A DNA stretch of 64,000 nucleotides from Pedobacter caeni (GCF_900129215.1 NZ_FQUQ01000005.1:620001-684000), one strand, 5' to 3'. Counted from the first letter of the stretch, positions 52,803-62,766 are shown. The notes: generated by a model not told the origin, from the sequence alone. Numbers and translations are program-made.

Positions 52803-55800
52803 AAATATCAGATTACGCAGTAAAGAACAGCCAGTTTACCCTGGTGATCTTTCTCATGATCATTGTATTGGGAATCACGACCATGTTCAGCATGCCCCGT
52901 TCAGAAGATCCGGAGATGCATGCCCCGTTTTTCTCAGTCATCATTGTATACCCGGGAACGAGTCCGAGGGATATTGAAGACCGTGTGGTTACCCCATTGG
53001 AAAAGACGATTTCCGGTTTGGATGATATCAAAAGAATCCGGACCAATATTTCTAACGGAGTAGCTGTATTAAGGGTAGAATATAAATATAGCAGTAACGT
53101 AGAAGCGAAATACCAGGAAATTGTAAGGGAGGTGAACAGTAAAAGACCTGAACTGCCTGCAGATATTTACAGCATAGAGGTTCAGAAACAACAACCCTCT
53201 GATGTGAATGTGTTACAAGTGGCGCTGGTTTCAGAAAATGCCGCACGTAACCGGATGCAATATTATGCGGAAAAGCTTCAGGATGAACTGGAAAAGGTAG
53301 CTGCATTAAAAAAGGTGTCCATCTTTGGATTGCCCCGGCAACAGGTACGGATAGAGCTGAACCTGGAAAAAATGGCGCAAATGAACCTGCCACTCAGTGC
53401 AATCAGCAATAGCCTGCATAGTGAAATGGCCAGCATTCCGGGAGGAAGTATCGATGCCGCCCATCAGACTTTTAACATCGTAACTAACGAATACAGGACA
53501 TTGGAAGCGGTTCAGAATACCGTAGTCTATGCTGCCGGAGGGAAAAATATCATCCTGAAAAATGTGGCGAAGGTGTATTATGGTTATGAGGAGGAAAAAC
53601 ACATTACCCGCTTAAATGGCCACCGTTGCTTATTTGTGACTGCTGCTCAGAAAGAGGGAGAAAACATCAGTAAGACCCAGGGTCTGTACCTGCCGGTACT
53701 GGAAGCATTCAAAAAGACCTTACCTGCTAATATAGACCTGGTACAGAACTTTGATCAGGCAAACAATGTCAACAGAAGGCTTTCCGGACTCGGACATGAT
53801 TTTATCATTGCCATTCTGCTGGTTGCCGTCACTTTATTGCCACTGGGGATCCGTCCAGCCGTGATTGTGATGATTTCCATTCCACTTTCCCTGGCGATAG
53901 GTATCGTCCTGCTCCAGCTTTTTGGGTTTAACCTGAATCAATTGAGTATCGTCGGACTGGTGGTGGCCCTGGGTTTACTGGTCGATGATAGCATTGTGGT
54001 GGTCGAAAATATAGAACGCTGGATGCTGGAAGGACACAGCAGGATGGAAGCTACTTTAAAAGCGACCAAGCAAATCGGACTGGCCGTAGTGGGTTGTACG
54101 ATTACCCTGATCATCGCCTTTATGCCATTGGTATTTTTACCGGAAGGTTCCGGCGATTTTATCCGCTCTCTGCCTCTTGCAGTGATCTTTTGCGTAATGG
54201 CTTCCATGCTGGTTTCCTTAACGATCATCCCTTTCTTATCAAGCAGGCTGCTGCAAAACCATTTGGGAAATCCGGAAGGGAACTTTTTAATGCGCGGTTT
54301 AAAAAAGCTCATCCACGGAAGTTATGCGCTACTATTGGATAAAGCGCTTAAAAGGCCTGTTTTTACCATTGTAGTTGCGGTGGCATTGTTCGCCGGATCG
54401 ATATTCCTGTTCAAAGTGATTGGCTTTAGCCTGTTCCCTGCCTCAGAGAAACCGCAGTTCCTGCTCAACATTACTACCCCAAATCAATCCAATCTTTCTT
54501 ATACGGATAGCATTACGCGTGCAATTGAGAAAGAATTGAAACAACAACCGGAAGTCAGGTATTTCTCTTCCAATGTAGGAAAAGGAAACCCGCGTATTTA
54601 TTATAATGAGATCCCGGAAAATGACAGGACAGATTTTGCGCAGTTGTTTGTACAGCTGGATGATGAAACTTCGCCGGATCAGAAACTCAAACTGATCCAG
54701 AAACTACAGCAGCACTGGGCGCATTATCCTGGTGCGAAAATAGAGGTGAGAAACTTTCAGCAAGGGCCACCAGTGATTGCACCGGTAGAAGTGAGGCTCT
54801 TTGGTGATAACCTGGATAGCTTGCGCGCATTGTCGGTCAGAGTAGAAAAACTCTTACGCGAAGTACCTGGTAGTATGTACATCAACAATCCGGTCAGTCT
54901 GCTTAAAAGCGATATCCGTGTCGTTCTAAACAAAGAGAAAGCGCAGTTATTGGGTGTTTCTACATTAAGTATCGATCAAACGGCCAGACTGGCGGTTACC
55001 GGGTTGAGCATGGGAACATTTTATAACAATGACAATAAAAACGGCTATGGGGTTCTGCTGACCAGAACCAAGGAAGGAAGACCGGGAATGGATGCTTTCC
55101 GAAACCTGTATGTAAACAACGCACAGGGAAATGCAGTTCCGGTAAATCAGATCGCAGAGCTGAAACTGGAAGCTTCTCCGGCAATCATCAACCACCAGGA
55201 AAAGAAAAGGGTAGTGTCTGTACAGGCACATGTGCAGGAAGGCTTTCTGGTGAACAGGGTGATTGATGATGTGGTCCTGAAAATGAATAAACTGAAACTC
55301 CCTCCCGGGTATAGTTATGAAATGGGTGGTGAAGTGGAATCCAGAAACAATTCATTTGGAGGTTTCATGAACATTATCCTGGTTACGGTATTCCTGTTTA
55401 TTGCCGTGCTGATCCTATTGTTTAAGACCTTTAAAAGTACCCTGATTGTGCTTTCTGTGATTCCTTTAGGAGTGGTAGGAGCAGCCGTCGCACTCTGGAT
55501 CACAGGTAATTCACTCTCTTTTGTAGCGATCATTGGTTTAATTGCACTTGCTGGAATTGAGGTGAAGAATACCATTTTACTGGTTGATTTTACCAATCAG
55601 CTGAGGCAGCAGGGCAAGAGTTTGCAGGAAGCCATCCGGGAAGCTGGGGAAGTCAGGTTCTTACCTATTGTATTGACTTCGCTTACAGCAATCGGCGGAC
55701 TGATTCCAATTGCCATATCCACGAATCCTTTGATTGCACCACTGGCCATTGTGCTGATCGGAGGGCTGATCAGCTCGACTTTATTGTCCAGAATTGTAAC

Positions 55801-55864
55801 TCCGATTATTTACGAGTTAATTCCACCAGCAATAACAGTTGATGAAGAAATAAAGAACGGATAA
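52799..55864 (+). CDS. RND multidrug efflux permease (HAE1 type)
   Basis: A 1021-residue AcrB-like inner membrane trimer subunit with 12 membrane segments and two large periplasmic loops. The proton-relay Asp pair is in GLLVDDSIVVVENIERWM (TM4); QLSIVGLVVALG precedes it. The second half has the analogous PIVLTSLTAIGGLIPIA and AGIEVKNTILLVDFTNQLR. The N-terminus MKISDYAVKNSQFTLVIFLMII is normal. It exports drugs or fatty acids through the TolC and MFP partners. A strong terminator follows. Confidence 0.95.
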   Translation: MKISDYAVKNSQFTLVIFLMIIVLGITTMFSMPRSEDPEMHAPFFSVIIVYPGTSPRDIEDRVVTPLEKTISGLDDIKRIRTNISNGVAVLRVEYKYSSNVEAKYQEIVREVNSKRPELPADIYSIEVQKQQPSDVNVLQVALVSENAARNRMQYYAEKLQDELEKVAALKKVSIFGLPRQQVRIELNLEKMAQMNLPLSAISNSLHSEMASIPGGSIDAAHQTFNIVTNEYRTLEAVQNTVVYAAGGKNIILKNVAKVYYGYEEEKHITRLNGHRCLFVTAAQKEGENISKTQGLYLPVLEAFKKTLPANIDLVQNFDQANNVNRRLSGLGHDFIIAILLVAVTLLPLGIRPAVIVMISIPLSLAIGIVLLQLFGFNLNQLSIVGLVVALGLLVDDSIVVVENIERWMLEGHSRMEATLKATKQIGLAVVGCTITLIIAFMPLVFLPEGSGDFIRSLPLAVIFCVMASMLVSLTIIPFLSSRLLQNHLGNPEGNFLMRGLKKLIHGSYALLLDKALKRPVFTIVVAVALFAGSIFLFKVIGFSLFPASEKPQFLLNITTPNQSNLSYTDSITRAIEKELKQQPEVRYFSSNVGKGNPRIYYNEIPENDRTDFAQLFVQLDDETSPDQKLKLIQKLQQHWAHYPGAKIEVRNFQQGPPVIAPVEVRLFGDNLDSLRALSVRVEKLLREVPGSMYINNPVSLLKSDIRVVLNKEKAQLLGVSTLSIDQTARLAVTGLSMGTFYNNDNKNGYGVLLTRTKEGRPGMDAFRNLYVNNAQGNAVPVNQIAELKLEASPAIINHQEKKRVVSVQAHVQEGFLVNRVIDDVVLKMNKLKLPPGYSYEMGGEVESRNNSFGGFMNIILVTVFLFIAVLILLFKTFKSTLIVLSVIPLGVVGAAVALWITGNSLSFVAIIGLIALAGIEVKNTILLVDFTNQLRQQGKSLQEAIREAGEVRFLPIVLTSLTAIGGLIPIAISTNPLIAPLAIVLIGGLISSTLLSRIVTPIIYELIPPAITVDEEIKNG

Positions 55865-55884
55865 TCCGGATTTATCTGATGGAG

Positions 55885-55930
55885 TAATCCCGTTTAAATG
55901 TTGCTTTCAGACCACATTTAAACGGGATTA
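55885..55930. terminator. Rho-independent terminator of the RND operon
   Basis: TAATCCCGTTTAAATG (55885-55900) and CATTTAAACGGGATTA (55915-55930) form a perfect 16-bp stem with a 14-base loop; TCTTTT follows. Confidence 0.8.
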
Positions 55931-56124
55931 TCTTTTGTAGCTACTGTTAAATATTTTATAGAATCCGTATATTGCAGTATATAAAAATCTTCCCTACACC
56001 ATATGCTCTGCCCAGTTTTAATCAAATTTTTTCGGTACTAAATTCATTGAAGAGCGGATCAGATGGATTAAAATTGGATGGATTGGGATATTATAAAATA
56101 ATTTAAAAAAGATATTCAGGCTTT

Positions 56125-56904
56125 ATGAGCGCAAAAGAAAATATGGATCCGGCAGAATGGATCGTGATCAATAATATGTTTGAGTTTTGGGACTTTGTTG
56201 GGCGTCAATCAAAGACACTTTTAACCAAAGCTGATTTTAAAGCAATCCTGGTGAAGGGCTCAGACTGGCCCAAAAGAATATTCAATCTCGGAATGGAGCA
56301 GCAGGCTGAACCTTCGGTATTTAAAAAACTAGCCGATGAGATTCAGGCCGGTAACCTGCCCAATATGATCACCTTTACTGAATCCCTCGCAGCACGTTAT
56401 CAGGAAGCACTGTCTGCTGCTGGTTTTAGCCCGCGTATGAAACAATTGGGCATGATGATCGACTTATCGGATGCTGTGTTTAATGAGGAAAGCCCATCCG
56501 TAATTCATTTTGAAGAGGTAGAGACCGAGGATCAGGCCGCTTTATTTGCTGTTATTGCTGCATCTTCATTTAATTACCATGTAGGTCCTGAGGTGGTCGC
56601 TTCACTGATCAACAGGAAGGACAGGGTCAGGCTTTTTATTGCCTTCCATGAAAAACAGGCCGCGGCATGTGGCCTGATCTTTTATGATGAACAGGGCCAT
56701 GCCGGTTTACATATGATCGGAACTTTACCTGAGGCAAGAGGAAAAGGGTTGGCTAAAAAGCTCACTACACACCTGTTGCAGGAATGCATCCATGATGGAA
56801 AAAAACTTTGTGTGTTACATGCTTCGCAAGCAGGGGAGTATGTTTATGTAAAGCTGGGCTTTACTGCTGTAAAAGACATGATTACCTATCACATTACCAC
56901 TTAA
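56125..56904 (+). CDS. GNAT-like acetyltransferase (two-part)
   Basis: A 259-residue protein. The N-terminal half (residues 1-120) carries NNMFEFWDFVGRQSKTLLTK and is unlike a GNAT; the C-terminal half has the GNAT fold: HVGPEVVASLINRKDRVRLFIAFHEKQAAACGLIFYD, HMIGTLPEARGKGLAKKLTTHLLQEC (acetyl-CoA loop RGKGLAKKL) and LHASQAGEYVYVKLGFTAV. The substrate is unknown. The cupin gene follows 12 bp later, so the two may be in one operon. Confidence 0.82.
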   Translation: MSAKENMDPAEWIVINNMFEFWDFVGRQSKTLLTKADFKAILVKGSDWPKRIFNLGMEQQAEPSVFKKLADEIQAGNLPNMITFTESLAARYQEALSAAGFSPRMKQLGMMIDLSDAVFNEESPSVIHFEEVETEDQAALFAVIAASSFNYHVGPEVVASLINRKDRVRLFIAFHEKQAAACGLIFYDEQGHAGLHMIGTLPEARGKGLAKKLTTHLLQECIHDGKKLCVLHASQAGEYVYVKLGFTAVKDMITYHITT

Positions 56905-56916
56905 ACCACAAATACC

Positions 56917-57273
56917 ATGAACTCAGGAAACATCCCTTTTCAAAATACAGATTGGGAAAATATACCAGCCACCGAACATCAGGGAGAAACCGGGACTGCT
57001 TATTGGAAAACGATCAGCTACGGTGATTTAAGGATCAGGGTAGTGGAATATTCAAAAGACTATAAAGCGGATCACTGGTGTCAGAAAGGACACATTATTT
57101 ATTGTATTGAAGGAGAAATGATCAGCGAGCTTTCTGATGGGACACAGCATCGGCTGACAAAAGGAATGTCTTATCAGGTTTCAGATGAACTGAGTTCTCA
57201 TCGTTCAGTTTCTGAAAACGGGGTGAAACTGTTTATCGTCGACGGCTCATTTTTAGCACAAAAAGAGGAATAA
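56917..57273 (+). CDS. Cupin protein with DHWC motif
   Basis: A 118-residue single-domain cupin. The stretch YKADHWCQKGHIIYCIEGEM, with the DHWC motif and a glycine-containing cupin box, and the second box SYQVSDELSSHRSVSENGVKLFIVDG match the small family NCBI names DHCW-motif cupin proteins. No enzymatic function is known. It is adjacent to the acetyltransferase and convergent with DUF1622. Confidence 0.78.
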   Translation: MNSGNIPFQNTDWENIPATEHQGETGTAYWKTISYGDLRIRVVEYSKDYKADHWCQKGHIIYCIEGEMISELSDGTQHRLTKGMSYQVSDELSSHRSVSENGVKLFIVDGSFLAQKEE

Positions 57274-57278
57274 GTGGA

Positions 57279-57620
57279 TTATTCTCCTTTAGGATTTGAA
57301 TTTTTTAATTCTCTTTCCAGGAAGTAATTCAAAGCGGTCCGTAAAGTTGCTATAGCTGCGAGTTGCCCGATTTCGTTCCAGCCGGGTGCAATTGCGGTCT
57401 TTAATATGTCTGCGCCCAAGAGCAGCTCTAACGCAATGGCAAGGGATTTACCCAAATTCAACCGGATACTGATATGAGGTAAAAATCCGGTTGATTTTGT
57501 ACTAATGTCTTTAAAATAACGAATGATCGCCTTTATGGAGGAGAAGAGGATGACAATAACGGCCAGCAATTCTATGAATTGTGCAGCATAAACAGCTATT
57601 TCTTTAATGATCACTTCCAT
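57279..57620 (-). CDS. DUF1622 membrane protein
   Basis: A 113-residue inner membrane protein with three segments: YAAQFIELLAVIVILFSSIKAIIRYF, then the soluble turn HISIRLNLGKSLAIALELLLGADILKTAIAPGW and AAIATLRTALNYFLERELK. This pattern matches DUF1622. Function unknown. Ends 6 bp from the convergent cupin gene. Confidence 0.82.
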   Translation of the reverse strand: MEVIIKEIAVYAAQFIELLAVIVILFSSIKAIIRYFKDISTKSTGFLPHISIRLNLGKSLAIALELLLGADILKTAIAPGWNEIGQLAAIATLRTALNYFLERELKNSNPKGE

Positions 57621-57723
57621 TTGAGACTAAATCTACTGATTTTGTCCGATACCTGCTAAGTATTCATGTTTTGGATCGTCTTTAATTCTCAAGAAAATGA
57701 AAGTAATCATTGGTGCTATAGGT

Positions 57724-58440
57724 TTACAAGGATTTAAGCTGATTAAAAGCGATGTCTTTTCTTTTCACAAATCCCAGTCTTTCATATAAATTGATGGCCC
57801 TGGTATTGCTGTTCAATACATGCAAAAAAGGCTTGGTTCCACGCTCAAACATGTCAAGGCAGGTCTTTAAAACCAATTGATAGGCTAAACCTTTACCGGT
57901 AAAATCCGGATGGGTACATACTGCACTCAGCTCAGTAAAGGAATCCAGGCCAAGTCTTTCCCCCGACATAGAGATGAGTTTCCCATCCACGCGTATCCCG
58001 TTATAATGCCCAAGAAGGGGAGTGTCTTTGGCAAAATAACCGGGTTGTACGCTGGTGATGAGTTCAAACATTTCTGCACGGTCTTCTTCTTTTAAGGTGA
58101 TGATCTCTATCGATTCGTCTAAGGTTGTAACACTCAGCTCCGGACAAAACATCTGTACGCAATCCAGCTGATTTAACAATTGCCAGGAATCGGGAATCTT
58201 TGGCAGGTCTCCAATCGCATAAACAATTTCATCAGGTTTCATCCAGGCCTTCAACTGTTCCATTGGTTGCCCGGAATCAAGATCAAAACCTACAAAAGGC
58301 AGGATGTGGGAAGGGTATCTTTTTGCATATTCGTTGCCAAGGGCAAAACTGGCATGTTTGCTGTTTAAAGCATTCCAGATGGGACGGTCAAGTAGACTCA
58401 GCTGATCCTGCACCTGATTTTCATTGGTAATTGTATTCAT
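57724..58440 (-). CDS. GNAT acetyltransferase (FR47-like)
   Basis: A 238-residue protein. The second half is a GNAT fold: IITLKEEDRAEMFELITSVQPGYFAKDTPLLGHYNGIRVDGKLISMSGERL, then AVCTHPDFTGKGLAYQLVLKTCLDMFERG and FLHVLNSNTRAINLYERLGFVKRKDIAF. The first half (residues 1-110) is divergent. It begins at the stop codon of the MarR gene (TAATG), so the two are translated together; MarR may control it. Confidence 0.85.
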   Translation of the reverse strand: MNTITNENQVQDQLSLLDRPIWNALNSKHASFALGNEYAKRYPSHILPFVGFDLDSGQPMEQLKAWMKPDEIVYAIGDLPKIPDSWQLLNQLDCVQMFCPELSVTTLDESIEIITLKEEDRAEMFELITSVQPGYFAKDTPLLGHYNGIRVDGKLISMSGERLGLDSFTELSAVCTHPDFTGKGLAYQLVLKTCLDMFERGTKPFLHVLNSNTRAINLYERLGFVKRKDIAFNQLKSL

Positions 58441-58919
58441 TATTTTAAGGTGTCTTGAAATCTTCTGTAATATGATTTTTCATCCAGGGTTTGCTCTATG
58501 GCATCGAGTGTCTGAAGCAACTGGTGTTGTTGCTCAAAAAGCAGCTGGTTCAGCTGGCCAATCTTTTCCCAGACCTTTTCAAATGAAGGGAGGCTTTTTT
58601 TGCCTTTTGCCGATAGACGAAGCATCCGTTTACGCTGGTCTTCGGGAGCAGTGATGGACTCAATATATCCTTTCTTCTCCAACTCTTTTGCGAGATGAAT
58701 AATGGCGGGGTGGGTAAGGCTCAATTCTTCGGCAATATCCATAATCCCAATCTGTTTTCTGCGGCTGATCAGGTAGAAAATAGGGAAGTATTTGATGTCA
58801 AATTGTAATTCATACTCTTCATATATTTTCGATGCATCTCTGGATAAAGCATCGTGAAGCCTCCGCATCCGGCTTCCAATGGCTAAAGCTCCCAGTTCAT
58901 TGATGATGTTTTGTTTCAT
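58440..58919 (-). CDS. MarR-family transcriptional regulator
   Basis: A 159-residue winged-helix regulator: YELQFDIKYFPIFYLISRRKQIGIMDIAEELSLTHPAIIHLAKELEKKGYIESITAPEDQRKRMLRLSAKG, with recognition helix and the DQRKR wing, and a C-terminal dimerisation helix. It is first in a two-gene operon with an acetyltransferase and has a near-perfect 26-bp palindrome just upstream of its start. Confidence 0.92.
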   Translation of the reverse strand: MKQNIINELGALAIGSRMRRLHDALSRDASKIYEEYELQFDIKYFPIFYLISRRKQIGIMDIAEELSLTHPAIIHLAKELEKKGYIESITAPEDQRKRMLRLSAKGKKSLPSFEKVWEKIGQLNQLLFEQQHQLLQTLDAIEQTLDEKSYYRRFQDTLK

Positions 58920-58922
58920 ATA

Positions 58923-58948
58923 GGTAAGTATTTACGTAAATATTTACC
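58923..58948 (-). promoter_or_regulatory. Probable MarR operator
   Basis: GGTAAGTATTTAC (58923-58935) and GTAAATATTTACC (58936-58948) form a 26-bp palindrome with one mismatched pair. It begins 4 bp before the marR start codon, so the protein would block its own transcription. Confidence 0.7.
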
Positions 58949-59060
58949 AAAAGTAAGTGCCTGACCTGAAACCTCAAAATTAAAAATACAATTACCCGGA
59001 AATTATCGTAAATTAACAGATAGATGACACGATTAAACAGCGGTTTTTAAAGGAATTGGA

Positions 59061-59804
59061 ATGAAAGATTTACAGGAATTAGCCAACCTCATAGAAGTCC
59101 ATGATGTGGCAGGAATCAGAGATAGTTTTGCCAATGGACTTGATCCCAATTCATCTTTCAATAATGAACCTTTGATTTATGAACTGACGAGTGAATACAC
59201 CAGAAGCCCCGCGCTTAAATCCATAGTGAAAGTATTTGTAGATTATGGGCTTCAATTCGAAGATAAAGCACTTTTAGCCGTGCTGCTGGATGACGCCTCT
59301 GCTCTTGAACAGGAATTTAAAAACGACCCGGAAGTAATCGATAGAAAATACAGCCTCCGTTGTGCCTATACACCTTTATTTGAAGCCTCTCTATTACACA
59401 TCTGCGCTGAATTTAACCATGTTGCAGCCGCAGGGGTCTTATTAAAACGTGGGATGGATGTAGATGTAAAAGCAGGTGTTGATGAAAACGGTTTTGGCGG
59501 ACAAACACCCCTTTTTCATACCGTAAATCAGAATGGCCATCAATCCGCAGAAATGATGGATTACTTAATCGGCAGGGGAGCAGCACTCCAGATAACCCTT
59601 CCCGGACTAATCTGGGGGAAAGGTTACGATTGGGAAACACTGATTCCTGCTGTCAATCCGATCAGTTATGCCATGATGGGTTTATTGCCCCAGATGCATA
59701 GAAATGAGCGTACTCAATCAGAAATTGTTTCCAGACTATTGAAACAAGCCTACGGCATTGATTATCAGCCTCAAAATGTTCCATGCAAATACCTGAAACA
59801 TTAA
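59061..59804 (+). CDS. Ankyrin-repeat-like protein
   Basis: A 247-residue soluble protein. Ankyrin-like helical repeats are readable (LLHICAEFNHVAAAGVLLKRGMDVDVKAG and GGQTPLFHTVNQNGHQSAEMMDYLIGRGAAL), with weaker helices before. The C-terminal part (ISYAMMGLLPQMHRNERTQSEIVSRLLKQAYG) is unique. No signal peptide. Probably a protein-interaction scaffold of unknown role. Convergent with the HAD gene, 6 bp between. Confidence 0.72.
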   Translation: MKDLQELANLIEVHDVAGIRDSFANGLDPNSSFNNEPLIYELTSEYTRSPALKSIVKVFVDYGLQFEDKALLAVLLDDASALEQEFKNDPEVIDRKYSLRCAYTPLFEASLLHICAEFNHVAAAGVLLKRGMDVDVKAGVDENGFGGQTPLFHTVNQNGHQSAEMMDYLIGRGAALQITLPGLIWGKGYDWETLIPAVNPISYAMMGLLPQMHRNERTQSEIVSRLLKQAYGIDYQPQNVPCKYLKH

Positions 59805-59810
59805 CCCAGG

Positions 59811-60428
59811 CTAAACCTTTAATCCGTATTCGGCAAAAGCCAAACGTGTATTTTCTGTCGTACTATGGTGAATTCCGGTAATGCCCAGCTGTTGCGCTGC
59901 CTGAATAAAAACCAACCTGTCGTCAAGGTAAATGACTTCATCCGCTTTTACCTGAGCAAGGTCAAGTGCAATTGTATAAAAGTCTTTATCCGGTTTGCGG
60001 GTATGGACAAAGCAGGAAGAGGAGAAGATGTCAAAAAAGCTTTTCAGGTCAAACTTGCTCACCCGGTATTCATTTAATTCCCTGCCTTCATTATTCACCG
60101 CAATCACCTGCAAGCCGTATTGTTGCTTTAACTGCTTGATGAGGGCAATAGTTTCCGGATAGGCTTGCGACTGGCCAAACATGAAATCCTTAAATTCCTG
60201 CATGCTAAAATCACGTTCTTTACAAAACACCAAAAGGTTCAGGTATTCATCTAAAGTCATTTTCCCGGACTCATAGGCATCAAAAATGATCCGGTGGCGG
60301 TCATTCATTTCTGCAAAGTCAATTGAAAAATGTTCTGCTGCAAGTCTTCTTGAGGCGCTGTCCCAGCCATTGGTTAGCAATACGCCGCCGATATCCAGTA
60401 GTAAAGCTTTGATTGTAATAGGTTTCAT
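59811..60428 (-). CDS. HAD-superfamily hydrolase (YihX-like)
   Basis: A 205-residue HAD-IA hydrolase. Motif I is LLLDIGGVLL with nucleophile Asp12; the second Asp is replaced by Gly, as in YihX and soluble epoxide hydrolase-like members. Motif II is AVNNEGRELN, motif III Lys in HTRKPDKDFY, and motif IV YLDDRLVF. It probably dephosphorylates a sugar phosphate such as glucose-1-phosphate. Single gene. Confidence 0.85.
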   Translation of the reverse strand: MKPITIKALLLDIGGVLLTNGWDSASRRLAAEHFSIDFAEMNDRHRIIFDAYESGKMTLDEYLNLLVFCKERDFSMQEFKDFMFGQSQAYPETIALIKQLKQQYGLQVIAVNNEGRELNEYRVSKFDLKSFFDIFSSSCFVHTRKPDKDFYTIALDLAQVKADEVIYLDDRLVFIQAAQQLGITGIHHSTTENTRLAFAEYGLKV

Positions 60429-60486
60429 ATTCCTAAAGGTAAATATTCGTCCAGTTTATCCGCTTCCTGCTGCAGGAAAATTTTAA

Positions 60487-62766
60487 TTATGACCCGGAAT
60501 GTATAATTCTTACCCTAAGGGCCTTCAAACCTGAAAGGCCTACAAGATCTTCTACCTCTAAATGTTCTGTTTCTGCCGCCAGCAGATTTTCCGATCTCAG
60601 CGTTTCAATATGGCCGATGTATTCTACATATTCGGTGTCATTAGTATACACGATCGTCACCTTATCAGCTTCTGTAATCCTTTCCGCCGTATTCTTGATA
60701 TTGGCTTTATCTATCCGTTTCTTCGCGATTTCAAACCTCGCATTGTAGCTGCCATCTACATCAAATCTTTTCTCATCCATCCTGAAACGGATCGTGATGG
60801 CAGAATGATAGCTGAGCAAAAGTGTCGTTACTGCCAAAGGGTAGGGAAGATGTGGTTTTAAACGATGATGGGCAATTTCCATTTTCACTAAAGTCCGCAG
60901 TTGCCAAAGGCGCAGTTCATGAAGTTTCCTGAAGTCAAAAGCCCGTTTGGGTGAGATGGAGGCCCCAATATATAGGTTGTGTTCTACTCCATCTGTCTTA
61001 AAACGTTCATAGTAGTGAGGAAATATTTCCTGTGCATGGAGTTGTTCCTGATCCAGAATTTTCGCCACTTCATCATTGATGATAGAGACTGTATTTTCAT
61101 ACCGCCTTCTGCTGATGTGAAAACTTCCTGTCTTCTCATCGGTACAGCGGAAGTAATCATCAATCAAAGCACCCGGAACCGGATGCTTTACTTCATGAAA
61201 GAGTGGGTGTATCCTGGTTTCTATATAATTGCTGATTTGTTGCTCCGTACTTGCCTGAAGAGGTAAAGTAAGGGCTTTCAGAAATGTGTCAACCGTTTCC
61301 TTTTCTTTGTTTTCAAACGCGCTATACAGCTCTATTTGCTCCAGAATACCAGATATGCTGTTTAGCTGAGTACTAAAATCCTCCTGAATACTCTGGTTCC
61401 GTGCCTCCGAAGAACCTTTGATGTCAATCTGACCATACAAGGGATAAACCTCAGGAAAAATAATTTCTGTCGTTCCTGAACCCAAACCCAGCTGCCTGTT
61501 ATAAATTAGCCGCTGTGCTTCTGCACGGAATTTCCAGTAAACGCTGGGATGAATGGTGGTAAACTTTTCCTGAATCACGACCTGAACCCGGTTACGGAGT
61601 TCTGAAATGAGCCGTTCAATGGTATCCGTCAGAAAAGGGATCACCTCACCTAACTTGTTTACATTGATGCTGTTAAAATCTTTAGCACGCGGAGAAACTA
61701 CTTCAAGAACACCTAGCAATACCTCATTCCTGACGATAGGTGCCAGTATAAAGCTTTTAACATCCTGCGCCAAAAGGCGGTTCAGTAAACCATTCTCCGG
61801 ATCATATTCCTGAAGTCGGGGTACATCCGAGACTACATAACTTAATTTTTCCGTAACCAGGCGCCGGTAAGAATCGGGACAAAGTACTTCCTGGTCAGCC
61901 CTTTGCTGAACATCCGGTAAAATAAAACTTTTGATCGGTTGCCCAAGTGTGGTAATACCAAAAGTATGCTCCTCCGGATGGTAAAGCGTAATCCCTACCT
62001 GTAAATCGGAAGTCCGGTATATAGATTGAAATATAGATTCAATGCTCGTCTGAAAATCATTCGCATGCAACTTCAATAACTTCTCTTTAAAGATCGAGAC
62101 TGCATTTTCGGTGGTCGCATCAAATAAGGTCATCAGGGCAAAACCTTTAAGTGTCCAGCTTTTAGAAGGGAATTTTTCTTTCCATAATTCCAGATCATCA
62201 AAGTTATTGATCAGCAGATCGATGTCCTCAGGACTAAGTTTCGCGGCGTTCGGATTGGGTTCTACTTCTAAATAATCCCCGTTATACATGATTCTGTAAT
62301 GCTTGGCGACGCCATTTTGCATGGGAATATCGTAAAACAAAGGCTTACCAAAATCCAGTTGGGTTCCGTAGTATTGATTTAAGACCAAACAGCAACTGAA
62401 TACATAAAACTGGTGCTCATCAAAGCCTCTGATGTCCATTTTGAAGGAATCTCCGGCTGCCGCTAATATCGCCTTAAACCGTTCTGTATGGTTAAATATA
62501 TTATTGGTATAGGGGATGCTGAGTGCTTTGATTTCGTTATGAGTCAACCCTTTCGGGAAAAAATCTGCCAGTAAACGGGACAAGAGCTCTAAATGAGGCT
62601 CAATTCCTGCCAATTCTGTGATCCCTGTTCTGAGCTCCGGATGTAAAGCAACTTCGTCCAACAGCGCCTTCTGACTTTCAGTAGGAGCCTTTTTTATAGA
62701 TTCAATATACTTGTCAAAACTCAGTTTTACAACAAATGGGGTGTCCAGAATGGAAAGCAGCGTCAT
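60487..62766 (-). CDS. Large GAF-domain-like protein (759 aa)
   Basis: A 759-residue cytoplasmic protein. Residues about 240-390 look like a GAF domain (QTSIESIFQSIYRTSDLQVGITLYHPEEHTFGITTLG, YVVSDVPRLQEY, FILAPIVRNEVLLGVLEVVSPRAKDFN). The other parts, including a DKVTIVYTNDTEYVEYIGHIETLRSENLLAAE end, are not familiar to me. I expect a phylum-specific signalling or metabolic-sensing protein. There is no output domain that I can name and no partner gene nearby. Confidence 0.7.
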   Translation of the reverse strand: MTLLSILDTPFVVKLSFDKYIESIKKAPTESQKALLDEVALHPELRTGITELAGIEPHLELLSRLLADFFPKGLTHNEIKALSIPYTNNIFNHTERFKAILAAAGDSFKMDIRGFDEHQFYVFSCCLVLNQYYGTQLDFGKPLFYDIPMQNGVAKHYRIMYNGDYLEVEPNPNAAKLSPEDIDLLINNFDDLELWKEKFPSKSWTLKGFALMTLFDATTENAVSIFKEKLLKLHANDFQTSIESIFQSIYRTSDLQVGITLYHPEEHTFGITTLGQPIKSFILPDVQQRADQEVLCPDSYRRLVTEKLSYVVSDVPRLQEYDPENGLLNRLLAQDVKSFILAPIVRNEVLLGVLEVVSPRAKDFNSINVNKLGEVIPFLTDTIERLISELRNRVQVVIQEKFTTIHPSVYWKFRAEAQRLIYNRQLGLGSGTTEIIFPEVYPLYGQIDIKGSSEARNQSIQEDFSTQLNSISGILEQIELYSAFENKEKETVDTFLKALTLPLQASTEQQISNYIETRIHPLFHEVKHPVPGALIDDYFRCTDEKTGSFHISRRRYENTVSIINDEVAKILDQEQLHAQEIFPHYYERFKTDGVEHNLYIGASISPKRAFDFRKLHELRLWQLRTLVKMEIAHHRLKPHLPYPLAVTTLLLSYHSAITIRFRMDEKRFDVDGSYNARFEIAKKRIDKANIKNTAERITEADKVTIVYTNDTEYVEYIGHIETLRSENLLAAETEHLEVEDLVGLSGLKALRVRIIHSGS

